Positions 1 through 11,087 of a stretch of 64,000 nt of DNA are shown here, one piece after another. Every line of letters begins with the position of its first letter. Within the stretch, counting starts at the first letter, position 1. Below the pieces are notes generated by a model. That model saw only the letters and a list, made by a program, of their open reading frames with translations, did not search any database and was not told the DNA's origin. A program made the translations under genes and the position numbers. The stretch comes from Siderastrea siderea (Eukaryota > Cnidaria > Anthozoa > Scleractinia > Rhizangiidae): assembly GCA_964030785.1 (NCBI GenBank), contig OZ034972.1, positions 15,815,131-15,879,130 of the forward strand, written 5' to 3'.

Positions 1-1103
1 ACAATATTACACCGCTGCTATACAAAACGCAACTTTCAAAGCAAATCGCACTCACAGAAGCATGATAATTTATGCTCCTCACATTCACAAATCCTTCCAC
101 TCCCACATTTTTACATCCCTCAAAATGTCAATCCCCATAACAAAACTCCTGTGCTAAAAAAATTTTCACCATAACCACTAACTAGATCAGACAACACAGC
201 CAATTTGGCATTCAATCCTATTAGCTGCTTTACTCAGTTGTGCATGCGTTATACAAGACAAATACTGAAACCCCATACTTAACAACCCTTCACCGTTCAT
301 ATCTTAAATACTGTAAATTAAAAGACAAGAACACACGAAGGTAACAGTCAGCAGACTAACATGCGCATGCGTCTTATATAAGACAGTACCGCTCTTGAGT
401 GCCCGCACCACAAACTTTAGAGCATTTTGTTCGTATGTTAAGCCAACTGACCATCAAGAAAACATAGGCCCGCAATGCGTGCAGAACCGACGAAGTGTTG
501 GTTCGTCTCGAAAAGAAAGGAAGCGAGGCGTGCGTGACTGAAGGTTCGATAACATTCAAACATCTGTAACAGCACGTTGCAGTAAAAGTGTGTAACTGTA
601 ACTAACGCTGAAATTTGACCAACTGAAAAGGCGATCAATACCCTGGAAAGGACGTCAACTGAATTATTTACCCTCTCCTCATCAAACATAGCTCCACAGA
701 CTATGCCCATGACCTCATCCATTCTTCACTCAAGACCATTTTTCGCTGTCTTTTGGTCGGTCTTCCTCAAAACCCTGAACAAAAAGGCCATCACAATTCT
801 CAAAACAGACGCATTTCAAAAAATGGGCGATAATTTTCCCAATATAAAAGTAACCACATCTTTAAGATTGATCAGTATGGGCACAGCAACAGCCCAAAAG
901 AATTGAACTTTTCCCCACACCTGGGAACCACGCTTTGTGCACAGTTTCCTTTAATCATGTTAAGGGCTCTTTAAGCCAAATTGTGAACGCAAATACGAAA
1001 TAAATCATTGCTATGCTCTATCGTACAGGTTACAAGAAAGCGCATTATAGGCATTTACCAGTCGTTTTGACCCACTCCACCCTCGATTAATGTTTTTACT
1101 TGG
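1..1103. other. Gene-free stretch at the left edge
   Basis: I recognise no gene here. Short open frames exist on the minus strand at 438-722, the longest 94 codons, but they show no familiar motif. One begins MDEVMGIVCGAMFDEER and is followed by a GTAAAT that could serve as a splice donor, so a small first coding exon of a leftward gene cannot be excluded. Nothing else supports it. The rest is ordinary AT-rich intergenic DNA. Confidence 0.4.
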
Positions 1104-1632
1104 CTCAACGTGCCATGCTAACTGGCGTAACGAAAATTGTGACAGTATTTTGCCCTTTGCGTTACCGAATGACGTTATGTTTAAAATCTGATGACTCAGC
1201 TCATCTGTCTTATCGCTTTGAATATTTAATTTTGTTGAATTAAACTAAAAAAATAAATGTTGATATACATTTGTCCACAACTGAACATGCTTTTACGGAG
1301 AGTTGTAAGCAATGTATTTATATACTGTTGTGAATAGGGCATTATAAAAACATGATTATCGATAAAGATAAACACATCGTCAGAATCTCAACGTGCTAAC
1401 CGGCGTGACAAAAATTGTGACAGCATTTTGTCTTTTGCGTTACCGAATGACGTAATGTTTAAAATCGGATGACTCAGCTCATCTGTCTTATCGCTTTGAA
1501 TATTTTGTTAAATTAAAATAAAAATTTAAAGATATATTTGGCCACAACTGAACCTGCCGTTATCGAGAGTTGTGAGCGAAGCATTTAAATACTGTTGTGA
1601 ATATGGCACTATAAAAACATGATTTTCGATCT
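1104..1632 (+). repeat. Diverged tandem duplication, two units of about 260 bp
   Basis: Unit one runs about 1104-1362 and unit two about 1388-1632. Both carry, in the same order, a block ending in GCGTTACCGAATGACGT, a block around GACTCAGCTCATCTGTCTTA, and a block around ACTGTTGTGAATA. The units differ by scattered substitutions and short gaps, so the duplication is old. No coding potential is seen. Confidence 0.75.
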
Positions 1633-1832
1633 GGAGAAATTGGTAAAAAGCGAAGTCGTCGCTTTATCTCAAACACGTTAAAGCATGTCTTATGACGTAA
1701 TCGTTAAATCCGGTTTGCTCTTCCGGAGTTTGCAAGTCAGTGTCTCGAACTCTAAATCGAACAAATAGGTTCAAAACCAAAAAGTAAAGCAGAAAAATTA
1801 AAAAGAGTAACTGGTATATAATTCCGGGCCGC

Positions 1833-2063
1833 TTATACTATCCAAGAAGACCCAGCCTCGTGTAGTAATTCATTTCCCACCTTCGAATAACCTTTCTTAA
1901 CGTTGGCAGCTGGATACTTTCCGAGTATTAAACAGGTAAACATAACCACAACAACATACACCAGAATTTTCCTCTCATAACATTTACTGAGAACGATTCT
2001 CTGCTTACCATGTTTCAGCAACACTTTGGTCCCACCAGCATCAACAGTGCCACTGGACATCAC
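1833..2063 (-). CDS. Possible first coding exon of a single-pass membrane protein (weak)
   Basis: This 76-codon open frame starts with two methionines, has a basic, cytoplasm-like stretch of about 30 residues, then a hydrophobic run of about 17 residues (ILVYVVVVMFTCLILGK), then a polar tail. That order is typical of a type II signal-anchor protein such as a Golgi enzyme. Several possible donors lie inside it, for example CATG|GTAAGC near 2009, so the frame may be cut by splicing. No family motif is recognised, no downstream exon was found towards the left edge, and chance is a real alternative. Confidence 0.22.
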   Translation of the reverse strand: MMSSGTVDAGGTKVLLKHGKQRIVLSKCYERKILVYVVVVMFTCLILGKYPAANVKKGYSKVGNELLHEAGSSWIV

Positions 2064-3405
2064 CTACTGTTATTATCAGTCCTCCTTGCTTTCTTTCACT
2101 AGTATTGCATAGATATTTCAGTCCGGCCAAAGCCAACACTGCTCGGTGGACGTGTGCTTCTACACCTACGATACTTTTTATGTGGCCCTTGTCCTATCGT
2201 GCGTGCGTGTGTGTACTAATCGATGTCTGTGTACGACTTCTTCTCTATATGTTCAGAGGTCAGCACAAAATTATACCACAACACAGTCGAAGCAAATCTT
2301 CCACCAAGCCTTCGTCACCTTTCTTGACCTGCCAATTTAAAATGGCGACTCGTCTGCTCTTGTTCTCACCTCATCCCATCCCGTGGGCCATAGTGAAATA
2401 CACACCATGTGAGTCTTACACGACGTATTTTGACCGACCAAACCAGTCGACCCTCTTGACATGACTGCTCTAACTCGACTTCGTCGGTTAAAAACCGTGT
2501 CCATTTTATAAACCGGCGGTCGCCATATGGCGATGGCCGGTTAAAAACAGAAACAAACAGAATTACAAATAGATTTGAGACTTGGAACATTCTACTGTGA
2601 GATTTAATGGCAGTTCGAATGTTTTAATTACCCCGCTGTCAGGACGGAGTCTAGTAATACCCATTTTTTTTTTCCCGTGTGTTTTTTTTGGGACACTTGC
2701 CCCAGACTTCCGCTTGGCAAAAAGAATACTTGCCGGTCAGCTTCGTTTGTTTAGGGTTTATTCGGCAGAATTTTCATGAAAGTTGGTGTAGAAAGTCACT
2801 GGCGATTGAATGGCATAGGAATCCCTTTGACGAGAGCAAGAACGAAGATGCCAACGAGCTTTGAAAGCCACTGATACAATCTTGTTATACAGTTGTTATT
2901 TTTGCCACTCAACCCAAGCCTGCCCAAAAACAAGGTTAAATATTCAACAGTGAAATGCAAGCATTTTTAGGCAGTTTTGGTTTACTTTGCCAAGGTCTTT
3001 AGAGAAATCAGTGTAGAAAAGTACAAGGAATTCAAAGAGGTTAACTTCTATTTGATGAGAACAAGGACAAAGGTGCTGGCGAGCTTTGAAAGGCAACAAA
3101 TCGAGCTGGCATTCATTTGCATTTTAATAGCACAATAACCATTTGGGTCAGACTGAGTCATGCTACCATCAAAATATTTCATCACACTCTTTTCACACAT
3201 GCTAAAACAGGGTGGTTGACGAAGAAAAGGCAGGTCATGTCTTGATTTATATTATCATAGCAAACACGCATAAGGTACGATAAATCTCCATCTTCAAAAC
3301 ATTTACACCTCTTGGGCTTCTATCTTACATGGTCATAATATATTTTGGACCCCGAAGGGAGAGAGAACAACGGCAGGTTTAATGCCCCTGGGGCTTTTCT
3401 TGTTT
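2064..3405. other. Gene-free stretch
   Basis: No gene or recognisable element. Open frames here are short and lack family motifs. A weak direct similarity exists between about 2785-2870 and 3010-3095 (both end in a block like GCGAGCTTTGAAAG), suggesting another old duplication. A few T-rich runs occur near 2665-2690. Confidence 0.4.
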
Positions 3406-3811
3406 TTAAGGACGGTGCCTTCTTTTGTCACTGCACATGTGTTCTGTGCATCTTTGGATATTTGAGTTTCTTACGGAATTTGCCCACCAATATATCAAAA
3501 TTTTTGTGCAGTTTATCTATATGTAGAAAAGGCAGATCTTAGCAAGGGCTATCAGAATCCAAAAAGAAAATTGGGGGTAACCACACCTTTTTCAGAGATA
3601 ATTGAGCTTAAATTTGGAAAGAAATTGCCATATATTCTCTGTATTTTAACGCTGTTTTAGAATTATGGTCGCTTAATTATCTCTGAAAAATGCGTGGCTA
3701 CCCACATTTTTCTTTTTGGATTTCAATAACCCTTGCTGAGATCTACTTTTTCCCCATAGTCATGACTTTTGCAAAAATACATCTATAATTATTAGGAGGC
3801 ACCGTCCTTAA
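3406..3811. mobile_element. MITE with 15-bp terminal inverted repeats
   Basis: The ends TTAAGGACGGTGCCT (3406-3420) and AGGCACCGTCCTTAA (3797-3811) are exact reverse complements. A second, longer inverted pair lies inside (about 3535-3612 against 3673-3747), so most of the 406-bp unit folds into a hairpin. TA dinucleotides at both edges would fit a Tc1/mariner-type target, but the exact boundary is uncertain. No coding capacity is seen, so this is a non-autonomous DNA element. Confidence 0.75.
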
Positions 3812-3998
3812 TGTATCTCGCTCACAACCTTTCAGGTGCCTCTTGTCTTGTTTTAAAATGCCATCATGAATGATTCAAGAAATTATTTTTTCCATAAGCT
3901 GTAACTTATAATTCAGTGAGAGCTATTTTATTTAACTCCCCATGGGGCCCAAACTAAATGAAAGATATTTTCACCCCACCCCCTCCTTGGGGTGTATT

Positions 3999-5427
3999 GG
4001 GTGATTCCAGAAAATATCCATACCCTACCACGGGCGGCATCTTCATCTAGACCCCCCCTTGCCTTAGGAAATTCCAAAATGCTCAACCCCCCCTTGCCCT
4101 CGGAATCCCAAACCGTTGTACCCCCCATGCCTTCGGAATTCCGAAATCATTCAACCCCCCTTAGGAATTGCCGCTTTTTTCTTCCAACTGATTTGAAAAG
4201 CCCGCTCTATATTCCAAACACCTTTATTAAACGGAAGTTAATCCTTTTGCTCCCTCCGAAAGAAAAAAAGGTACATTCAGCGCAGCAAACAATCAACGTT
4301 GCGTGATGACAAACAGCGGCTGACTGAGTGATATTTTACATTGTAACCTTCCACGGCAAAACGTACACTACCGATAATCCGTTAAACATTAGAAAAGGCA
4401 AACGGCTTCGAAGTCATTCCAACGCTTGGTCCAGTGTTTAAACGTGTGTCTATAATTTTTGGTGTTGAGGGTTGCCGTGAATAATTCGCATGCCGAATGC
4501 GACGTAAAATTTTAACAACAAAGCTAAAATTTTCAGAATTGAAGTTGGAAATCATAATTGCGTTTGCCAGACTCAAACCTGCCGTCAAAAGCGAAACTGT
4601 TGAATGCAACCTATTCTAAAAATCGAAGGTTATGATGTTAGGAAAAGAATTAGAGTAAAATAGCAAGCTTTTTTCCCTGCAATTATTACAGTGAACGCAA
4701 TTTGCATATTGTACTGCGGCCGCAAATAAATACCGTGAGAACAAATCAAACTTTTTCCCTGCTCTTTATCCTTCGATTAAAATTAAAATAGTAAATGAAA
4801 TTCACATTGAAATTCAAAGTCAATGACAACTTTAAAATAATTTGTACAAAATAGTGAATGTAGTCTGATCAAAAGCGCATCAAATTTTGCATAACGCGTG
4901 AAATCTGACCTTTACAATGAATGTCGCATGGTATGTAACGCAACAATTTCACATGTGTCTCTATGATATCTGCTTTAAGTAATGGTCCGCGTAAAATATA
5001 GGGGCTGAAAACCCTTTGCTGGGATCTACAGTATTGTATTCGAGCAAAACAATCGAAGAAAAGCCTACGATCGCTTTTGTGACCGATCTACTGGCAAGTG
5101 AACAGCTTTCAGCCGTCATGTTAGCATAAACATTTTATTGACCATGACCATTGAAATGTGTCTCCGGCATGTTGATAGAGTTGAACGTCTCGTGTTTACG
5201 AGTGAATCATCGTCCTTAGATAAGTCGTTTTTGACGAGTTTTTCTTGAAGAGACTTAACTACACCAAACTGGAAGTTACTCTCCTGAAAATCCCCCCATG
5301 CCTTCGGAATTCCAGTCCAATGAACCCCCCCATGTCCTCGGAATTCCAGACGACGTAACCCCCCCTCCCCTTCGGAATTCCGAGATGCCGCCCGTGGTAT
5401 GGGTATGGATATTTTCTGGAACCACCC
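3999..5427. mobile_element. 1.4-kb foldback element with internal minisatellite
   Basis: The arm at 3999-4042 and the arm at 5383-5427 are near-perfect reverse complements sharing CCACGGGCGGCATCT. Next to each arm is a short array of units of about 32 bp containing the palindrome CGGAATTCCG followed by an A/T spacer and a C-run. The units run in the same direction on both sides although the arms are inverted. The centre (about 4200-5280) has no long open frame. Confidence 0.65.
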
Positions 5428-5799
5428 ATTCTTCAGAATCTAGGTTCATCCATTTTAAGACCTAAATATGCATTTTTCCTCCCAATTCTGAGCCCTGACC
5501 TTGAAGATGTCCCCACCATTTCAAACATCCCTACATTGAATATAGCTTTTATTGGGGAGTACGCTGTCATGAACCATCCGGGACTCGAATACTTCATGTA
5601 CTTAGGATTCAGAAAAGAATCAGTGATCTACAGTACTTTCCGGTGTACTAGTCAAACCAGTGAAGAGTTGCAATTTTAATAACTGCGAGGAACTTCTTTA
5701 CATTTAAAAAACTAACAATTAAAAAATTGCAGAGTTGTTAGGATAAGCCACAACATCCAAGCAACTTCTCTCATCAGTTTGTTCTGGTCTTATCAACAG
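5428..5799. other. Intron or upstream sequence of the SLC6 gene
   Basis: It ends in a pyrimidine-rich stretch and the acceptor CAACAG used by the first visible SLC6 exon. The TM1 exon expected upstream (with the conserved NVWRFPY-type motif) was not found here or further left. Confidence 0.5.
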
Positions 5800-6356
5800 G
5801 TGCATTCCTTATTCCCTATGTAATTTTTATGGTCATCGAGGGTTTACCGCTCTTCTTTTTGGAGCTAAGTATTGGCCAGCGCATGAGGAAAAGTGCCATT
5901 CGATGCTGGCAAGATGTGCACCCTGCTTTGTTTGGTATTGGTGTGGCTTGCCTCATGGTGTCACTCATGCTGTGTCTGTATTATGTTGTTGTGATAGCTT
6001 GGTGCTGTTACTACTTCTTCATCTCATTTACCTCAAGTTTGCCTTGGGAACATGATAAGCTCTGTCCTGACTATGACAAGTACAAAGCACTGGAGACCAC
6101 TATGAACAGTTGCAAGGGTAACACCAGCTGTTCGAACACAACGTATTATACCAAGTTGAAGAACGACTACGAAAATTTCCCTGACTGCTGTGTCCTAGAT
6201 CCACCACAATACTACTTCTACCATCACACGCTGCAGATCTCGACTAGTATCACTGATAGTGGCGTCGGAATAAATGGAAAACTTGCTGGGTGTCTTGTGT
6301 TTGCTTGGGTTATCACATATCTTTGTGTGGTCAAAGGAATTAAATCAAGTGGAAAG
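5800..6356 (+). CDS. SLC6 exon: TM2 to TM4 and large extracellular loop
   Basis: Acceptor CAACAG ends at 5799 and donor GTACGG starts at 6357. The exon opens two bases into a codon, so the missing upstream exon must end in one base (G fits the expected glycine). It holds TM2, the GQRMR loop, TM3 (rich in Y, V and C), the cysteine pair and two N-glycosylation sequons of the second extracellular loop, and TM4. Confidence 0.93.
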
Positions 6357-9300
6357 GTACGGAATTGACAAGTGACTGTATGTCTCTTAAACAACTGGTT
6401 TTGCTATGCAGATGTTTACATAATTTGACAAGAGGCTATCAAGAGACATGTCCCTACAACAAGTATTAAAGGAAACCCGTCCACACTGATATACCAATGT
6501 CATAATATCTTACTTAACCGTTGCTGCGTTACGTGAAATATCAAGGGGAAAAGAAACAAAATAACAGCTAAAAAACCAACTCTGTTTCAGAATATTAATT
6601 TTGATTTCTAGACCTAAATCTAAGCTACATTAGTCAAGTTCTTATTAAAGGACATTGGAACAAAAAGAACAGTGATAAAAATGTAAAAAAACGAGGGGAT
6701 GTTCTGTGCTATTATTAACTACAATTTGATCCATCTTTACCTTCAGGTTGTGTACTTCACTGCAACCTTTCCATATATCATTCTGATAATCTTGTTCTTC
6801 AGAGGAGTCACCTTGGAGGGAGCAGGAAAAGGTGTCAAAGCCTTTTTCAACCCAGATGTAAGAACCTACCTACTTGTCTATTGAGGCTTCATTGTGCCAT
6901 GTGTCTCATAAGGTCCCAAGGGTTTTCAGCAACCAGGAGGGATCTATACAGCTTGGGGTCATTGGCCTTATTCCCCGGGCCCACTTTGTCAGGCCTCTCC
7001 CCCTAGACAAATTCAGCACACTAGATTCACCACTGCAACAAGCTGACATGCTCGGGACCTGTCAAAAGCATATTGAACACTTTATAGTTTACGCTTAATT
7101 ATTTCAGATAATTCTGTGCTTTTTGGTAAATACTTTATCATAGGAAGTTACTGTTTAGCACATTTGATTGCAGCTTGCAGGGATGATGGTTAAGACGATT
7201 TCCACTCAAAGTTCGAGCAATAAGTGCAAAAATTAAGTTACCGAAAAAATACTTGCAGCACTGTCACATTTTGAGAACAGATAAGAAGAACTTATCGTTA
7301 CTTTTGCTCCCAAGCTGACCCCGCGAGAGAAAATTGGATTTGAAGTTATCCATATTTCAATTAAAAAGACGCTTCATGTCAGTTCAAAACAAAATGGCGC
7401 CCGTTTTTAGCATACTTTTACGAGATTTGAAATTAATTTTCTTGAGAATGCTTGAGAATTTCATCGCGGGGTCACTTGGGCAAGTGAACTAGAGTGGGAT
7501 GTTTCAAATAGCATTTAAAATGTTACCGTGCTATGAGTAGTTTTTTGGTAAATATTTTTTGCACTTATTGCTCGAACGTTGAGCGGAATCCGTCTTAACA
7601 ACCATTCTGAAAATATCTACTAGCTATTAGAGGTTATCATAACAATAATACTTCATCAATAACTATTACTCCAAAAAGAGGCTTTTGAGTAATAAATTAC
7701 AAAATTTAGAATGGTTGAGAATGTTGAGGTTGAGGAGTTTAAGCTGCTTGTGGCTTAACATTTCATTTAAGTGTAATTATGCCATTGTAATTGCATTGCA
7801 GTTTGAGCTGCTCAAAGATGCCAATATTTGGAAGGATGCTGCAACTCAAATGTTTTTCACACTCAGTCTGGGATTTGGTGCACTGATTGCATTTGCCAGT
7901 TACATGCCTCTCCATAATCAAGTCATGCGAGATGCATATACTGTGGTATTTGTCAACTGTGGCACATCACTGTTTGCTGGCATTGTGGTGTTTTCTATTC
8001 TGGGATACAGAGAACATGTCACAGGAATCCCAGCCACCAAGGTATGCATATTGCTTGTAACAAGACTGACTGGCTATAGTTACCACTTGCAAACTGTGTA
8101 CAAAGTTAAGCTTGTACTAACTAGGCCTGTACTAAATGTCCACCCTCTAATATAATGCCATGCCTGCCATGCCAGACACTTGCACAGTGCACAGACTTAA
8201 CAGAAAAAAGGCATCATCAGTGGTTACATGTAAGTGATCGAAATGCATTAGAATTTCAAACTTGATCAGCGGAAATAACTGGAACATCCAAACTGATCGA
8301 TCATCCTATTATTGGATAGTATATTTTTCACTGACTGCATCCAAGTTTTGGCCATGTTTCATTGAACAAAAATTAAAAGAAAGTTCTTCCAAACACTGAG
8401 TTGTTAATTCACTGCTATTACAAGCTGCCACTCTGAAACAACAAAAATATGCCATGCCGTGTAAGGCACAAACATATTTGCCAAATTGATAAGCTTTTTT
8501 AAATCAGTTTATATTGGTTTAAAGAATGATCGGTACACCACTAGTCAATGGTATCTGGTCTCTTCTGATCATGAGTTCTAATCCCTTTTTCTAACTCATA
8601 TTACTATCATTACCAATTGGTTGAATTTCTGAACCAGTCTTCAAGTAAGTGCAGTGGCACTCTCAAGAGATAAGAGGGAGTTAACATGGTCTGCATGTAT
8701 TTGTTTGTTCGTTTTTTTGTTTGACGTCAACAGGTTGGATCAGGTCCAGGCCTCGCATTCATGACGTTTTCTGATGCTATTTTGCTCATGGATGTGTCAC
8801 CTCTCTGGGCCATTCTCTTCTTTTTCATGTTGATCCTTCTTGGAATCGACAGTGAGTTTGGTACCTTGGAAGCAGCCATTGGCCCCATAATGGAACTGAA
8901 GATTTTCCCTAAAATGAGGAAGGAAATACTGACACTGATTGTTGCTGTGATCCTTTTCCTGTTTGGCTTGGCCATGGTTTCTGGCCCCGGTTTTTACATC
9001 TTTCAGATGTTTGATGACTATTCCGTTACCATCCCATTGTTGGTGATTGCCTTGTTTCAGTGTATTGGAGTAGCTTGGGTTTATGGCAATGACAGGTAAC
9101 GTGTCACTAAAGGAAGAGAGTGGTCAAGGAGTGTCTAGGTCATGTTTTATGATAAATGAAATCACCCTGTTACTTCTAGCCCAGTTCAGAGCTATTCGTA
9201 CAATTACAGGTTCATAACAACTTGATAACTCAATTGTCACCTTGCAGGCAAATAATAAACTTTAGAATATCACATCCATAATCCATGCAGAATTTGACAA

Positions 9301-11087
9301 AATACAACAGTTCACAAAAAAAAAAATGCCCTACAATAGGAACATTCATAGCTCGCTCATTAAAAGCAGATAAAAACATGGTACTTTGACAATGATAACA
9401 TAACTTACTTGTAATGTCAAAATTCCAAGCAAAGACAAGAATTATCTCTCAGTTACACAATAAGGAAATCTTAACAAGTCACTGTCCCTCATGTTCACTG
9501 ATTACACAAGAGAGCTTTCAAAATCACACAAATTAGATGTTATATATTTATTTCACCATGTACAAATTACATTAGAAGATAGAATAGAAGACAAATACAC
9601 ATCAATTCAAAATTATAGACTAAATGTGCAAGGTATTTGTCAACTTCAGTGTGCATAATTTAACAAACCGATAAATTTCAGTCTGAGACTGCCAGTTCTA
9701 ACATGATTGACCATTATTTTCTAAATATTGAATTTTCTGTGATCACAAAGCTGACTTAACTGTATCAAAATCAACAGGTTTGCAGATGACATTGAATTCA
9801 TGACAGGAAAGCGACCATGGATCGGCTGGATGATCTGTTGGAAGTACATCTCTCCCTTGGCATTGTTTGTTGTTCTTGTTGCTGTCGTTGCTCAACAAAG
9901 CCAGAGTGCTCCAAAATATGCCAAATTTGTTGGATGTACACAGGTAAATAGTCCGCTGTTATCAGATTAAGCCCACTATTGTAGAACCCGCCTTGTAACA
10001 ACCCCGTTAGTGCATCCATCTCTTTATTCCTTCACCTTCACCTATCCACTTTATGCCACGTGGCACATAAGGCCTCAATCTCTTTATTACAGCCATTGTA
10101 TTGTCCTCAGTCCCAAGCTCAGTCGATTTCTTCAATGACCAAAAGAAAGAAAACTGTATTTAGTAGCCAGTTACAATTAAATAAGTAATTTTGCCTGGTA
10201 AATTATACTGCCGTCCTCGTTTGTTTTTCTCTTTGCCCCTCCTTTCTTTTGTCCTATCCACATCACGGTCTTATTGACAAGGTCTACTGTACAAGTTTCA
10301 CTGAACACTGTGGAGCCCCTTTTTGCTGCTTGGGTCCATGTGACCCAGTAAATAACAATCCACTGCCTTGTGGTTTTATGACAAATTTTTACAGTACCCA
10401 TTAGTGCTCTTCATATACAGCCATAGTTTTAAAAGTGGTTTAGGATACTGGCATAAAAAATGTTATAAATATAATTACAGTTTTTTCTCTGAGTATATAG
10501 TTTTTACATAAGCAGCATATTCACTACTGAAACCTGTTACCATTCTTAATGACAACTAGCAAATTTGTCAATTTCATATGAGGTGAACTTCTTTCTAAAA
10601 TTCACAGGTAGTTCACGAGTGACAAGCCCCAAATAAACCCATTAAAATAACTTATTGAGGGGGGGGGGGGGGGGAGGAAACACTGCTAAATTAAGCTGTC
10701 ACTTGAATTAGTAACCTTAGGGCCATACACCAGGCAAAATAAAAAGAGAAAAGAAGAGAAAAAGGTGTGAAGATTGTTGTTTCCACGTGAACTTATGCAC
10801 GGCTTTTTTCCCATCAGGATCCATACAGTGGTTCAGGCTCAGAGGATTGGCTTGAGAAGGCCGAGTATCCAGGCTGGGCCATTTTTGTTATTGTAGTGAT
10901 TGTTCTTGCCTCAACCCTTCCCATTCTGATCTGGATGATCAAAGACTGGCCTAAGAACTGGCGTGCAAGCTTCCACAAGATGTTCTGTACTGGCATCAAT
11001 AACTACCTGCCTGATCCTAAGAAGGAAGAAGCGCCGGACACATACAAGGGTAATACCAACTACACAGTCGAAGGAGGTCACATTTAA
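5800..11087 (+). CDS. SLC6-family sodium/chloride-dependent transporter, N-terminus missing (six exons)
   Basis: This is a plasma-membrane symporter of the neurotransmitter/amino-acid transporter family, moving a small amine or amino acid together with sodium and chloride. The exons are 5800-6356, 6747-6857, 7802-8041, 8734-9095, 9778-9943 and 10818-11087. They join in compatible phases to 567 codons plus TAA. Visible signatures are the TM2 motif [22 protein letters not shown], the large extracellular loop with cysteines and glycosylation sequons (NTS, NTT), the TM6 unwound segment [14 protein letters not shown], and the TM8 motif [19 protein letters not shown]. Length fits TM2 to the C-terminus of the usual 600-700 residues. 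The N-terminal exon with TM1, which carries much of the sodium and substrate site, was not found and may lie left of the window. The substrate cannot be told from this sequence; glycine-, proline- and taurine-type carriers are all possible. Confidence 0.93.
6747..6857 (+). CDS. SLC6 exon: TM5 region
   Basis: 37 codons in phase 0 between acceptor CTTCAG and donor GTAAGA. The segment [20 protein letters not shown] is the conserved TM5 sequence of SLC6 carriers, followed by the [10 protein letters not shown] loop. Confidence 0.93.
7181..7609. mobile_element. MITE in an SLC6 intron
   Basis: Inverted arms at about 7181-7232 and 7554-7609 share GTTCGAGCAATAAGTGCAAAAA near-perfectly. The 430-bp unit has no coding frame and lies wholly within the intron between the TM5 and TM6 exons. 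Confidence 0.7.
7802..8041 (+). CDS. SLC6 exon: TM6 and TM7
   Basis: 80 codons in phase 0 between acceptor TTGCAG and donor GTATGC. It includes [18 protein letters not shown] (TM6, part of the substrate and sodium site in the family) and [19 protein letters not shown] (TM7). Confidence 0.93.
8734..9095 (+). CDS. SLC6 exon: TM8 to TM10
   Basis: Acceptor CAACAG, donor GTAACG; 120 codons plus two bases. It carries [15 protein letters not shown], the family hallmark [16 protein letters not shown] of TM8, and two further hydrophobic helices. Confidence 0.93.
9778..9943 (+). CDS. SLC6 exon: TM11 region
   Basis: It completes the split arginine codon from the previous exon, then reads [20 protein letters not shown] and a hydrophobic helix. 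Acceptor CAACAG, donor GTAAAT. Confidence 0.92.
10659..10678 (+). repeat. Poly-G tract
   Basis: A run of about 16 G residues followed by AGGAAA, in the last SLC6 intron. Confidence 0.85.
10818..11087 (+). CDS. SLC6 last exon: TM12 and C-terminal tail
   Basis: Acceptor CATCAG, 89 codons and the stop TAA at 11085-11087. TM12 ([20 protein letters not shown]) is followed by a 50-residue cytosolic tail ending in EGGHI. The tail is mostly polar with a proline/glutamate-rich part. Confidence 0.93.
   Translation, partial: DPYSGSGSEDWLEKAEYPGWAIFVIVVIVLASTLPILIWMIKDWPKNWRASFHKMFCTGINNYLPDPKKEEAPDTYKGNTNYTVEGGHI

Noticed and set aside
438..722. 94-codon minus-strand frame as a gene
   Set aside because: Contains plausible residues but no motif and no partner exon; could be chance.
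2785..3095. Tandem exons suggested by two similar blocks
   Set aside because: Similarity is weak, frames are broken and no splice sites bracket both copies.
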